Of a stretch of 64,000 nt of DNA, positions 11,270 through 21,176 are shown piece by piece (positions within the stretch are counted from its first letter, which is position 1; each line of letters begins with the position of its first letter). Source of the DNA: Dasyornis broadbenti (Eukaryota > Chordata > Aves > Passeriformes > Dasyornithidae); contig VZRN01004254.1 in NCBI GenBank assembly GCA_013397935.1, positions 1,544,042 through 1,608,041 of the forward strand. Direction: 5' to 3'. Made by a program: the position numbers and the translations under genes. The notes beneath the pieces were generated by a model. The model was not told where the DNA came from. It saw only the letters and a program-made list of their open reading frames with translations, and did not search any database.

Positions 11270-11345
11270 GTGGGAGTGTGGTACCAGTTTGCAAGGCACT
11301 ATACAAAAGCATCATGAAAGTGTGTTTCTGCCCCAGGGAACATAC
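11270..11345 (+). repeat. Possible ancient amniote interspersed repeat
   Basis: AAGGCACTATACAAA followed by TTTCTGCCCCAGGGAACATACA resembles a pattern I recall from old reptile/bird repeats (GCGCTGTACAAA ... CCCTGCCCC ... AGCTTACA). Divergence is high and only this short block is recognisable. Confidence 0.3.
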
Positions 11346-11580
11346 ATTTTTATCATTACATATTTAGAAAGAATTGAAAGCATGATGTTTTCCTTGGTAA
11401 ACAAGGACAAGGAATTCAGAACTACATTTTTGTGGAGGTCTGTACTGTGTCTTTAATTTTTCAGTATTTCGCAGTTTAAGAAACAGTGTTTTCATATATC
11501 ACAACAGAAGTAAGGGAGAGACTTTGGAGCAAAACTGATGTTACTATCCTCATGCTGACATGGCTTTTCACTTTCCACAG

Positions 11581-11700
11581 CAAAACTCTTACAACTTTCC
11601 TGTGGGGAAGAGAGTGCAGATCCTTGCTAGTACTGCTGTCTCATCTGGAAGGCTTTTCAGAGCTGTTTTTAATCCTGTACAAAAATTCGGTGGCTTTCCT
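11581..11700 (+). other. Candidate 120-nt exon, unidentified
   Basis: A strong acceptor CTTTTCACTTTCCACAG ends at 11580 and a consensus donor GTGAGT begins at 11701. The 120-nt segment is a multiple of three and is open in two frames. One gives NSYNFPVGKRVQILASTAV; another stays open when entered in phase 2, which is the phase in which the 10596-10656 candidate ends. The segment is GC-richer than its surroundings. I recognise neither peptide. It could be a coding exon, a lncRNA exon or coincidence. Confidence 0.25.
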
Positions 11701-11759
11701 GTGAGTGAGGATGCTGCAAAGGCCAGCTCTTGCCCAGGGAATGTAAAACCCTAAGAAGA

Positions 11760-12419
11760 GGGCTAAGCTGCCACAAGAATATGAGGGCAGGTTTGTCACT
11801 GGCTACAGTGGGTCAGATCTTGGCATGATGGCAAATATGTCACTCATCAACCCAGATTATCAGACAAGATGATAATCAAATGCATTTATCAAGTTCACTT
11901 CTATTGCCAATCTTAAAATTATGGAAGGCATTAGTAAATGTCTTCTTTTTTCTTCTCTGATGATGGTAATGGCTGTTGCAAGTGGGTTGCATTGTCAGTG
12001 TGATTTTTTTACCCACTCTCTGGTGGAAGCTCTTCTATTTTTCTGGTCCTGTTGGTAGCCACAGGAACAATGGAGAAAGACCCCATCATATCTTCTGCTG
12101 TTGTGCACTGAAGCATCTGATGATACTAGCTCCTTACACAGCTACCTCAGAAAATATTGTCCTCTTTGTCCCAGTGGCTGTTTAAAGTAGCCTCTTATCT
12201 ATAGAACAGATAAACAAAACAGATAACGTTTAAAATCATGGAGAAATGAAGGGATAAGGCAGCAAGGTTGCCTTATTTTTTATTACTCACCGGAAGTGCC
12301 TTCCTATATTGCCAAGGTACCGATATTGCCAAGGTATCCCAAAAGGATTTATTTTTCAAACAGTTAGACCCCCTACAACTAAAGGTTCTCCCAAGTCATA
12401 ACTCCATGATTCAGGAAGG
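11760..12419. other. Unique sequence, no feature seen
   Basis: The composition is ordinary AT-rich. A short near-duplication, ATTGCCAAGGTACCGATATTGCCAAGGTA, lies at about 12307-12337. No gene or named repeat was found. Confidence 0.4.
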
Positions 12420-12850
12420 ATGGTGAGAAATTTGAGAGGATTTGCAGAAGCTTCTTAATATGGCTTGGATTCTCATGTACATGACCTTTTGGGAAAGACT
12501 GAGGGATTTGGTTTTATTTGTTCTGGTAGAGTAGTTGCAAAAGGGAGATCCAGCTGAAGCCTACAGCTACTTGAATAAAACTATAAACATGGAGCTGTTC
12601 TTAGTACTGACAAATGATATAGCAAGGAGAAAGACTCATACATTGCAGTTTAGAAAGTTCCCTCTGAACATTAAGAAAATGTCTCAGTGAGTGGTATGGA
12701 TGTGTAATGTTTTCCCAAAGACCATGGGATCTTCATCTTTGTAGGTTTTAAAGACAGGAAGGTAAAGGCACAGTTGACCTGATCATGTGTTGACAACAAT
12801 CCCACTCTGAGTGGGATGTTGTACTAGATGACATCCAGGTGCTTTCAGAC
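12420..12850 (+). mobile_element. Old CR1 LINE 3' fragment
   Basis: The order of recognisable pieces follows the CR1 terminal region: ATATAGCAAGGAGAAA, then TTTAGAAAGTTCCCTCTGAACATTAAGAA (LNIRK-like), then TCAGTGAGTGGTATGG, then TGTACTAGATGACATCCAGGTGCTTTCAGA, which corresponds to the CR1 end preceding the microsatellite tail. It is strongly diverged and lacks the ATTCTATG tail. Confidence 0.55.
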
Positions 12851-14685
12851 AGTGTCTTGGTGATCAGCAAAATATAATCCTACAGTTTTCAGATGCATTT
12901 CTGTTGTGATTTTTCCCTAGAGATAATTTTTTCTCGTTTTAAAATTGTTTACTGTGACAAAGTGACAGTACTCTGTCTAGGTTTTCTCTTGTTCAAGATT
13001 TAATTAAATCCACATGTGTGGATTACTTTCAGGAGCTACCACACAGGTTAAACTCTATTTGTCTTGCAAACATTCTTTCTCATTTTTCCCTTTCTTTATG
13101 GGAAAGAATTGTTTCCAATTGCTGATGAAGCCTACTTTGAGTATGAAAGAGGTAGAAGCAAAATCTTCTCTCCAAAGGGTTCTCAGGGTAAAAGCTCACT
13201 AAAAGGATATTGGAGGATGCTTTTTCCTAACAAGTTTTTTTTAGTGCTGTGCCTGTAAAATTACCTGGTGTAACTCCACAGCAAAAACTGTGGTCCAGCT
13301 AGGCCTAAATCTTTAGCAGAAGTAATTTGGAAGGGCTGACAGAACAGTTTGTGTAAAATCAGTCTGAAAGGCCTAGCAAGCACTGTTCTTGTGAGTATCT
13401 GGAGCTTATTTTTTTCTATGCCATCTCTTTTTTTTAAAAGACCCTAACTACTTGGGAGAATTTCAAGTTGGTTTAGTTTGTATGTTTAAAATTATGATAA
13501 TCTTCCAGTGCACAGAAAGTTTAATGTTATTAAAGCTAGAGGGGCCGTAGGTGGAAGCTGGATAGCCAAGACCTTGATGTCAGCCCTTTTCTTAGTCAAT
13601 CAAGATAAGCTTTAATGGCTTCTCATATGACTACTGATATTGTTATAAGTAGATGAGCTGAAAAATATTGTAAAGAATGTAAACACTGCAAGCAAATTTT
13701 GAAATTATATTGTTTAATTGAAAAATCAAATCACAAAACAATTTGGTCATATAATGGTGTATTTACTTAGATGCATATATTTAGATGTGTTTCCTGGTCA
13801 GATAGATAGTTTACATTTACATTTCTGTTATGTGAGAAGAGAAGTTTGCCAAATTTATAAAATGTTTTTGATATTTATTCACTACTCTCAATGATGAAAA
13901 TGCACTGATATTCTCACAGAAACAAAAGAATGGATATGTATTTCTTCAGTAAGACCTTTTTTCTCACTATCATGCAAGAAATAGAAACATGCTGAATTTC
14001 TCTTTTGATACTGCCCATTTTAAACCTGTTTGTGTGTTACAGAAGAAAGGCAGAACAGTATTTTTAGGAGCAAACTGTTCAAAAAAAGAAATATACCCCC
14101 ATCTCTTCAAATATATACATGTAGAAATAATAAACATGTATGAATATATACACATATAGAAATAATGTATACATAAAGTAAGTGAAGGTCTTCCAATCTC
14201 ACTCATTCCTTACATTGCCAGATAATTACTTAAGAATAAATCTTTAGTTGTGTACAGAGTGTGAATCTAACTCTGATATTGATGGAGATGGTCTTCTACC
14301 AAATTAAGATGATATTAATAGTGAAGGGAACAGAACACTCTATACCTTACCCATCCCATCTCCCCCGATAAACCTATATCTGCTATTGGGATATTATTTA
14401 AATTTTATTTGTTTGTGGCTTTGGACCCCTGCTTAATAAATCAAAACTGTGCCAGAGAATTAGAACTTCTAATTTGAGAAAAAGAGAAATTATGAAGGGT
14501 AAGAATAGGGAAAAAGGAAAAACTTTTACGATAACGAAATCACAGGAATTGTAAGAATAATATTTTTCATTGTTTCTAAAGTTCTGAGAGGGTTTATAAA
14601 ATCACGTTATTTCTGCACACGTGACAGTATCTTAAATTACCACAGCTGTGCTCAAATACAACTTTACACTAATACAAAATTGTTT
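12851..14685. other. Unique AT-rich sequence, no gene seen
   Basis: Only short open frames at background level are present, with an AT-rich alternation near 14110-14175 (ATATATACATG, ATATACACATATAG). No named repeat was recognised. Confidence 0.4.
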
Positions 14686-14687
14686 AG

Positions 14688-15223
14688 TGTGGTGGTGACC
14701 CAGTCCACCTTTGGCTTCCATATTAACCAGGAGATCCAGTGGGTGGACTTTCCTGCCCAGGACAGTGATGCTGAAAATGAGCCTGGCAGTGAAGCCAAGG
14801 GCGGTACTGAGGAGCCAGCCACACCCCAGGGATGTCAATACCAGTAAGTGTCCTCCCCTAGGACTAGATGTGCCATCCCTCACATCTAGAAAGTTCTGTT
14901 TCCCTGTTAACCCCCATTGGTTTGTTTAAATAAGTCCCTCCTTAAACCCTCTGTAATTGGTTAGTTGACATTGTATGTCTTTTCCCTATTGGTTTATCCT
15001 CTTGTTCCACCCGCTTTTCCCTCCGATACAAAAGCTCATGTAACCGCCATTCTGCGCTCTTTGTTGCTCCCCCTTCTTTGACTTCTGTTTCCCGGCCCTC
15101 GGGGCAGGTAATAAAGCCTTGGGATCTGCTGCAACAAAGAATCCCTCTCTCTGTCCTTCGCCTTTGCTATTTGCTACTGTTTCATCTGACTGCTGCCAGC
15201 TCCACAGTGAGCCAAGAAGCAAA
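14688..15223 (+). mobile_element. Retroviral LTR (ERV), 5' boundary uncertain
   Basis: LTR features appear in order on the plus strand. Three inverted CCAAT boxes (ATTGG) lie at 14916, 14956 and 14988, a TATA-like GATACAAAAG at 15025-15034 and an AATAAA at 15110-15115, followed by a U5-like T/C-rich run. Two end choices exist. TGTGG at 14688 pairs with CCACA at 15202-15206 as terminal inverted repeats. Alternatively the LTR ends at GAAGCA (about 15221), two bases before a TGG that starts a primer-binding-site-like sequence. The second fits better with what follows. The 5' edge is unsure and no target-site duplication was found. Confidence 0.6.
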
Positions 15224-15342
15224 TGGCAAAACCGGGACTTGGATCAGCCTGCCAAGATGCAGCTGCAACCAGTGGCCAAGGCACTGATCAAGTCGCCTGC
15301 TTGGCCAGCTGGGCGGCCAAGCCATCAGCGACAGTTTAGCTC
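15224..15342 (+). mobile_element. Degenerate primer-binding site and retroviral leader remnant
   Basis: TGGCAAAACCGGGACTTGG at 15224-15242 begins with TGG two bases after a CA. It looks like a decayed primer-binding site. The CCGGGACTTGGATC part has the form of a complemented tRNA T-arm, and the whole is closest to the site used with tRNA-Phe (TGG then CCGAAACC then CGGGA). About 100 bp of GC-richer leader-like sequence follows and stops at about 15342, where AT-rich sequence resumes. No gag frame is present, so the element is a truncated 5' LTR plus leader. Confidence 0.45.
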
Positions 15343-15779
15343 TAAGAAATATAATTTTGCTAAGATATTTCTTCTCTGGATAAAAACATTTGCGCTTAAC
15401 ATATCTGGTTAGCCTGATATTCAATAAAACAAAACTAGGTATTCACAATACTCTATGTCCTAGACTGGTTAAGCCTAAATCTGAGTTGATTTTCTAAGGC
15501 AGTAATCTAAAATCTGCATTACATGGTCTGACACAAGACTCAATTCTCTGCTTCCAAATACTAGTGTAAGTGCACTCAAACAAGTAATACAACTGATAAA
15601 AGCAAACTGTGGAAAAGAAACCCCACCAAATAACCAGTCTAAAGGGCTTTTATTTTGCTAGTAATTTCTCACAAAGCAAGATTTTTTTTCCTCTTTCCAT
15701 TTTGCAAAGCAGTTACCTGCAGAGTGTGCACAAATCTCAGACAGAACTTAGAAAGCATACAGGGTTTGGCCTCTATGCA
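15343..15779. other. Sequence between LTR leader and Penelope-like fragment
   Basis: AT-rich and mostly featureless. The last part may be an unrecognisable upstream extension of the Penelope-like element, since one frame stays open from 15655. Confidence 0.35.
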
Positions 15780-16180
15780 AAAGATGTGTAACAAGATACC
15801 AGGCAAGACATTTTGTCTGAATTCTAAGGTGGTAAATTTTGTTCACCTGTTCGCTTATGAAGATTTTGGCTTGCATGTAGTAATTTTATTCTCAGAGTTT
15901 AGAATATTTTCTAAACAAATACTTAGTGGAAACTATACAAACTAAGGAACTATCAGTCTTAACAGAAGCAATTCTGACAAACAATTATTTTCATTTTAGC
16001 ACTGACAATTATGTAAATGTATCTGGAACAGCAATGGGCACCTTAATTATGACACCTAATTATACCAATTTATTTATACACCTCCTTGAACAACATTTTG
16101 TTCATAACTCTCCCACTCATTCAAAGACAAGAAAAGATAAAGTGGAATTTCATAGATGGTTGCTTTACCATTGAAACATA
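15780..16180 (+). mobile_element. Penelope-like element, reverse transcriptase fragment
   Basis: In two adjacent frames the translation follows the core of Penelope-like RTs. A diverged block (GKTFCLNSKVV ... EDFGLHVVILFSE, about 15807-15897) sits where the family has its TTxFL and DVxSLYTNIPHxE motifs. After a frame change near 15884 come SLEYFLNKYL and ILTNNYFHF, then the hallmark GTAMGT at 16027-16044, PNYTNLFIHLLE (about 16057-16092), and after another frame change FIDGCFTI at 16149-16172 in place of the Y/FIDD catalytic box. The aspartate pair is broken (D to G), and frameshifts and a stop follow. The GIY-YIG endonuclease region is not seen. Penelope-like copies are rare and old in birds. 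Confidence 0.6.
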
Positions 16181-16420
16181 AACATATCTTGAACTATTTG
16201 AACTTGAACCTTCACATATATAGCATGCCCACGTTGTGTTATGTTCCTCTCGTTTTCCTCAAAGTAAGACAACTTTTTATATCTCAGTATGTAAGAGAAA
16301 CACTCTTTCATTCCTGGTAGAAATGTTTCAAGTATGTACCATATTCGGAAAATGCAATCCAAAATTACCTACTATCCCTTATTTTTTAAAATTTTCATAA
16401 TCTTCTTGCCAAAAGTTACA

Positions 16421-16830
16421 GAATCATAAAGCCTTTAGGTTGGAAAAGACCTTTAAGATCATCAAGTCTAACCATAAAGCTAACACTGCTGAGTCCATCA
16501 CTAAACCACATCCCTAAATGCTATCTTTACATGTCTTTTAAGCACAACTAGGGATGGTGACTCCACCACTTCCCTGGAAAGCCTGTTCGATGGACATCCA
16601 TTTCTGTGAGAAATTTTTCCTAATATCAAATCTAAACTTCCCCTGGTGCAACTTGAGGCCTTTTCATCTTCTTACTTGGATAAAGAGACCAATCTCCCCT
16701 TCACTGCACCCTTCTTTCAGGCAGTTGTGGAGACCAATAAGGTCTCCCCTGAGCCTCCTTTACTTCAGTCCAATCAAGCCCAGATCCTTCACCATGTCAC
16801 AGAAGGAGAGTACCACTGTGTACACGAAAC
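16421..16830 (-). mobile_element. CR1 LINE 3' fragment, inverted
   Basis: Read on the plus strand it starts ACAGAATCATAAAGCCTTTAGGTTGGAAAAGACC and AAGATCATCAAGTC, the reverse complement of the CR1 3' terminus. The CR1 3' untranslated and C-terminal region follows (GGTGACTCCACCACTTCCCTGG, then the complement of the FFTVRVTEHW-like part), up to about 16830. Confidence 0.88.
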
Positions 16831-17322
16831 CAAGAGTGATAAAAGTATTTTATGAATTGTAAGATCCCAATTCTCTTCTTGAACAAATGTTGCAGTCTTC
16901 CTTCTGGATTATCATAATATTTTGTTATTTACAAGAAAATATTGTTTTTCAATAGACTAGCAGGTCAGTTCTACGTAAACGATCATGACCAGAGTCCTTG
17001 CTTAGGACTATGTCTGGGTTAATGCAGTTAATAAATAATAGAAATAATGAATCAATTACAGTATCTCAGCTTTCCAATTAGGCTGTACAGTCTATTCAAT
17101 AAAGTATTACAGAAAGTGGCTGTATGTCTCTGAGTCTTTCCATCTCTGAATTATCTGAATGACCTTGGGGTCGAGCACAGAGAACTACTTGAACAGAGAA
17201 GTTGCTGGGGAGGAACACTTATATGTGGTTAACAAGGATATGCTCTATTGTGTTTGGTTTTTAAATTTATTTTCCCTGCTGTAGTCAGAGAAACAGCATT
17301 TTATAACAATTTTTTAGAAATC

Positions 17323-17500
17323 ATGGTCAGGGAATATCCTGAGGTTGAAGGAACTCACAAGTTATCATTGAGTCCAGCTCCCTGTTTCAAATAAGCCAGG
17401 CTGCTCTGATGGATACATCTGATGTCAGTGTCTCTCCCAGAGGACACAGCCCCAGGTCCTGACTAGCACTTGGCTGGTTTAAGGCAGCATTATTATGTCA
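17323..17500 (-). mobile_element. Old CR1 LINE 3' fragment, inverted
   Basis: GAATATCCTGAGGTTGAAGGAACTCACAAG and TTATCATTGAGTCCAGCTCC are the reverse complement of a CR1 3' end variant (GAATATCCTGAGTTGGAAGGGACCC). Recognition fades after about 17400; the right edge is approximate. Confidence 0.65.
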
Positions 17501-20269
17501 CTCCCACAACATGTTCTGAAGAAGTTGTTGATCTTCCCTGTTAATCATATTATTCCTATTTAATTTATTTTCTTTGAAAAATTTCTTGTCCCAGCTCAGT
17601 AATTGCCATTGAGTCCTTATGTTAATTTCCTCACTGTTTTCTATCCAATGAAGCAGAGATAATTATGTGGAATTTTTTGGTTGGTTTTTTTTTTTTCTTT
17701 TTTTGGCAGGGAGACATTTGTTGTTCTTTAAAACTGATTCAACATGTGGTGTGAGGTTGGATAATAATAGGATTTTTAAAATTCATTTATTTGTTAAAAC
17801 AAACCTAATTTCTGTGCCTCAGGAAAAAAATCTGAAATACAGATCTTTCATTCGCAGGCATTTATGGCACCCTAATCTCACTTGTTTTTATTTCCTGACA
17901 ATATACTCAGTGTATCTTTGTAACCCTGTTTCAAGTTATTCTGTAAGATGTCCCAACTATATTGTAAAACAAAATTATAGTTCAGGGTGCTGCCATTATC
18001 CCCAAAATTCTGAGAATAGAATGAATCACACAGCCAAAGATTTATATTTTAGTAATCATGACTGGCAGAACTCTTTCTAAATTATCATCAGCTGTACATT
18101 TAATATGACTAATAGTTTCTGGTACCCAAACTTGATATGTTCCTTTACATGCAATTAAAGTTTTATTTTCAGGCACAAGGGTTCAAAATTACTTCACCAG
18201 CAAGTGAGATAACCAAAGCTGGATAAAATAGACATGGCAAAATTGTACCTGGAGGAATCAGAGGGAGTGAAACAGATTAAGGAAGTGGAACAAGACTGAG
18301 AACAAATTTGACAAAGTCTGATAATGACCTTCTGCTTTTTTTCACCTTTCTACTTCATTTTTCTCATCTTTCTTTTTTTTTTTTTTTTGCTAGAGCTTTG
18401 TTTTTCAGTAAAACAAACAGACCCTTTTCATAGGTGTTGCTTGAGAAGCTCAAGACAGAAATTCACCTCAGACTAGTGACTTTAACACTTATGAGAGAGT
18501 AGGATTCAGGAAAAAAACACTTATCCTAACTTAAGATCTGAGTTCAGATCAGAGCCTGAAACTTAGAAGCCAGCACAGTTTGAATGGGAACATCATAGAC
18601 AAGAGACTTTGAAGTCAGGAAAATTCTTGATCTAAGCCTTTAATATGAGGAATGCAGGAGTGGACAGTAAAAGAGTGCTTTACTTACAAACTACAGGAAG
18701 CAGTACTATTCTAAGAGGACTACTAGCTGGATCATGGTTCATTTTCATAAGAAATATGTACAGTATATTCATGAGTGTCCTCAGTGGGGCTGATTCTAAG
18801 ACAGAAGCACATGGTTGATACCTTCCCTTTTGGCAGATTTGTTTTCAAATTGGTATCAGTAATTTGGTTCCATGGAAAGAATAATGTCTAGGTAAATAAT
18901 GGAGCTGAGACTGAGAGTGCTGAGTTTGGAGTCCTAGAACAACAGAATATTTCTGATGACTCTCTGCTGGATGGTGGTATTTTCCCACATAAGTGCTGTA
19001 AAGATACGTAAAAGAATTGCAGAGCCTTTCAAAGCTCTAAACAACTTGCTTTCAGCATGTCATTAAGGGTGCTGGGGATATCTGCCATGCATCTGTTCAC
19101 AGGTATGCACAGGCTTCCCTGATAAAGCTTTATATCCTAAAGCCTGTGACTCTGTAGTCTTGAAGTCATAGCAGTGTGAGCTTCAGCTTCCAAGAACCTG
19201 ACAGTCTTCTGGTGTGCCTCTGCTGTTTGCTGTAATACTTGAACTGTTCTGGTACGTGAGCTAGTTGAAGGATGCTCACACAAGATGCAGTTCTGTGCAC
19301 CTGGATGGCAGTGAACATCCTTAACTTTGTAGCTGCAGTGCAGACCATACTATAAAAGCCACATATGGACAGAGGATAACATTCATAAGTAGAATTATAC
19401 CATCTGCCTACAAGTTTGTACTGTTTCTTTCCAGTGAACAGAAGTACTATTGCATCTGCCTTGTGAAACTGCTTGCAGCTGCTCAGTTCCTATTGTCCAT
19501 AAACTGCTGATCCCAGTCCTTCTACAACAGAGGTGTAGAAACAGGGAGGAATTCTGGTGATATGGTAGTCCAGAATTCTTGATTCTTACTTGCTCACAAC
19601 CACTATGCTGTTCATACAGTCTACAAGAACAGCAGTTTTTGAATTCTGTAGAAGAGCGGGTATTTCTTTCTGTGTTTGCACCATCAAGAAGTTGTTATGT
19701 TACACATTGCTTATAATTTAGATATGGCCTACTTGGAGGGAGACATATACAATAGGCAAGCAACTTCCCATTATTATTGGAAACAGAAGGAAATATTTTA
19801 AAGGTCCAGTTCATTGAGAATGCCCCACTGATCTCTAACAACAGCATGCATTAAACACATGAGGACTACATCTTGTAATTTTTGCTACAGCACTCAGATT
19901 ATCAAAACTGTCATTAGGTGGGGGTTAGAGTGGATACAGTGCCAAGAGAAACTGAGTGTCCAAGTCCCTTTTAGTAGCTTTGGAAATTTCAGTCATAGTC
20001 AAGCCTTATATCTTTTGTATCACTGACATGTATTACTCACTTCACTGATCTGAAGAGGAAAAGACAAATAAAAACAAAAATAGCACCTCTAGTTAAGGAA
20101 TTTCTTCAACAACAAGGAATTTTTAAATGTGCACTCATTTGGCAGAAGCATTATTGTAAGATGATTATACAGTGTATGAATGTTTATTGCCTGACTTTAA
20201 GATGCACAATGTAAGATTAACAATTGTAGTGGGTTTTTTTTTCCTACAAATGCTATATTTCTGCTATTG

Positions 20270-20525
20270 TGTTTGCAGAATACAGCTAGATAATAATTGA
20301 TTCTGTGACAGGGATTGGCTAATTTGCCAACAGTATAGTATAAAACACATTTATACAGTCAATTACACCCAAGTGCATGGCCTATTTGCTTTATAATTTC
20401 ATAAACTTGCCAGCAATTTAAATAAAAAAGTTCTATTAAATTATCATATCATGTGATAGAATGATATTGCCAAGTATATTAAACCATGTGTGTTCAGCCA
20501 GAATTAATTAAATAGTATTACTTTT
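20270..20525. promoter_or_regulatory. Candidate conserved noncoding element
   Basis: AT-rich, non-repetitive block with homeodomain-type words (TAATTGA, CAATTA, TTAATTAAAT) and a CTTTATAATTT. This is texture-based only; conservation has not been tested. Confidence 0.15.
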
Positions 20526-21119
20526 TTCTTATTAACACATTGAACCTATCCTTCCTACTCAATACTAGAAATAGAAGCCTATTAGTGAACAAAGTAAACT
20601 TAAGGGCAAAGTTTAAACATTTTCCTGAGGGTGCTTCATTAAAATTCCTCGTTCTTTTGTTTAAACATTTGCTTATGCTAAATGTACTTGTATTGTGAAA
20701 ATATTTTATGTTCTTAGATATGAATACTGGAGAAGTTTAAAGGTAATATTTAATAATAATATTCAGACATTTGAGGCAGATCTGATCTTATTTTTCTCAT
20801 CCAACTTTATTCTAAACTTCATTCCTTACTTATCCTTTGTCATGTTTTGATAGCCTTATGAGGTATAAAGAAATATTAATTATTCAGCATGACCATTATC
20901 CAAAACCTCCCTGTCTCCCACTGTCAAACAGTGAAATAAATAGAAAATACCAGTTTTATATGAAATATATTAACATGATGGCTCAGGGGAACTTCTTATT
21001 TGAAGAAGGTAATAACAAACAGTGAAAATTAACATTTACATATAATTTTAAGACAAATTGACCTGCTGAGTTATAAAACAAAAATTTCTCGATAACCTGT
21101 ACTGTGTACATGTAAACAT

Positions 21120-21130
21120 GTCTTCTCTCC

Positions 21131-21161
<31 letters not shown>

Positions 21162-21176
21162 TCTGTCTCTCTCATA
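21120..21176. repeat. (CT)n microsatellite
   Basis: About 55 bp of CT dinucleotides interrupted by two GTCTCT units; pure pyrimidine except for those G residues. Confidence 0.95.

Noticed and set aside
14632..14883. Minus-strand 83-codon frame at 14.7 kb
   Set aside because: It overlaps the U3 region of an LTR reading the other way and has no recognised domain.
15655..15900. GIY-YIG endonuclease domain upstream of the Penelope-like RT, which would mean a permuted element
   Set aside because: The apparent CxxC and VVxxVHLF match was weak. The same residues align better, with normal spacing to GTAMGT, as the RT segment around DVxSLYTNIPHxE.
16554..16862. Plus-strand 102-codon frame at 16.6 kb
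   Set aside because: It is the antisense strand of the inverted CR1 fragment.
21120..21176. Polypyrimidine tract of a splice site
   Set aside because: It is a plain CT microsatellite without a following AG in a sensible context (next is CATATGAG).
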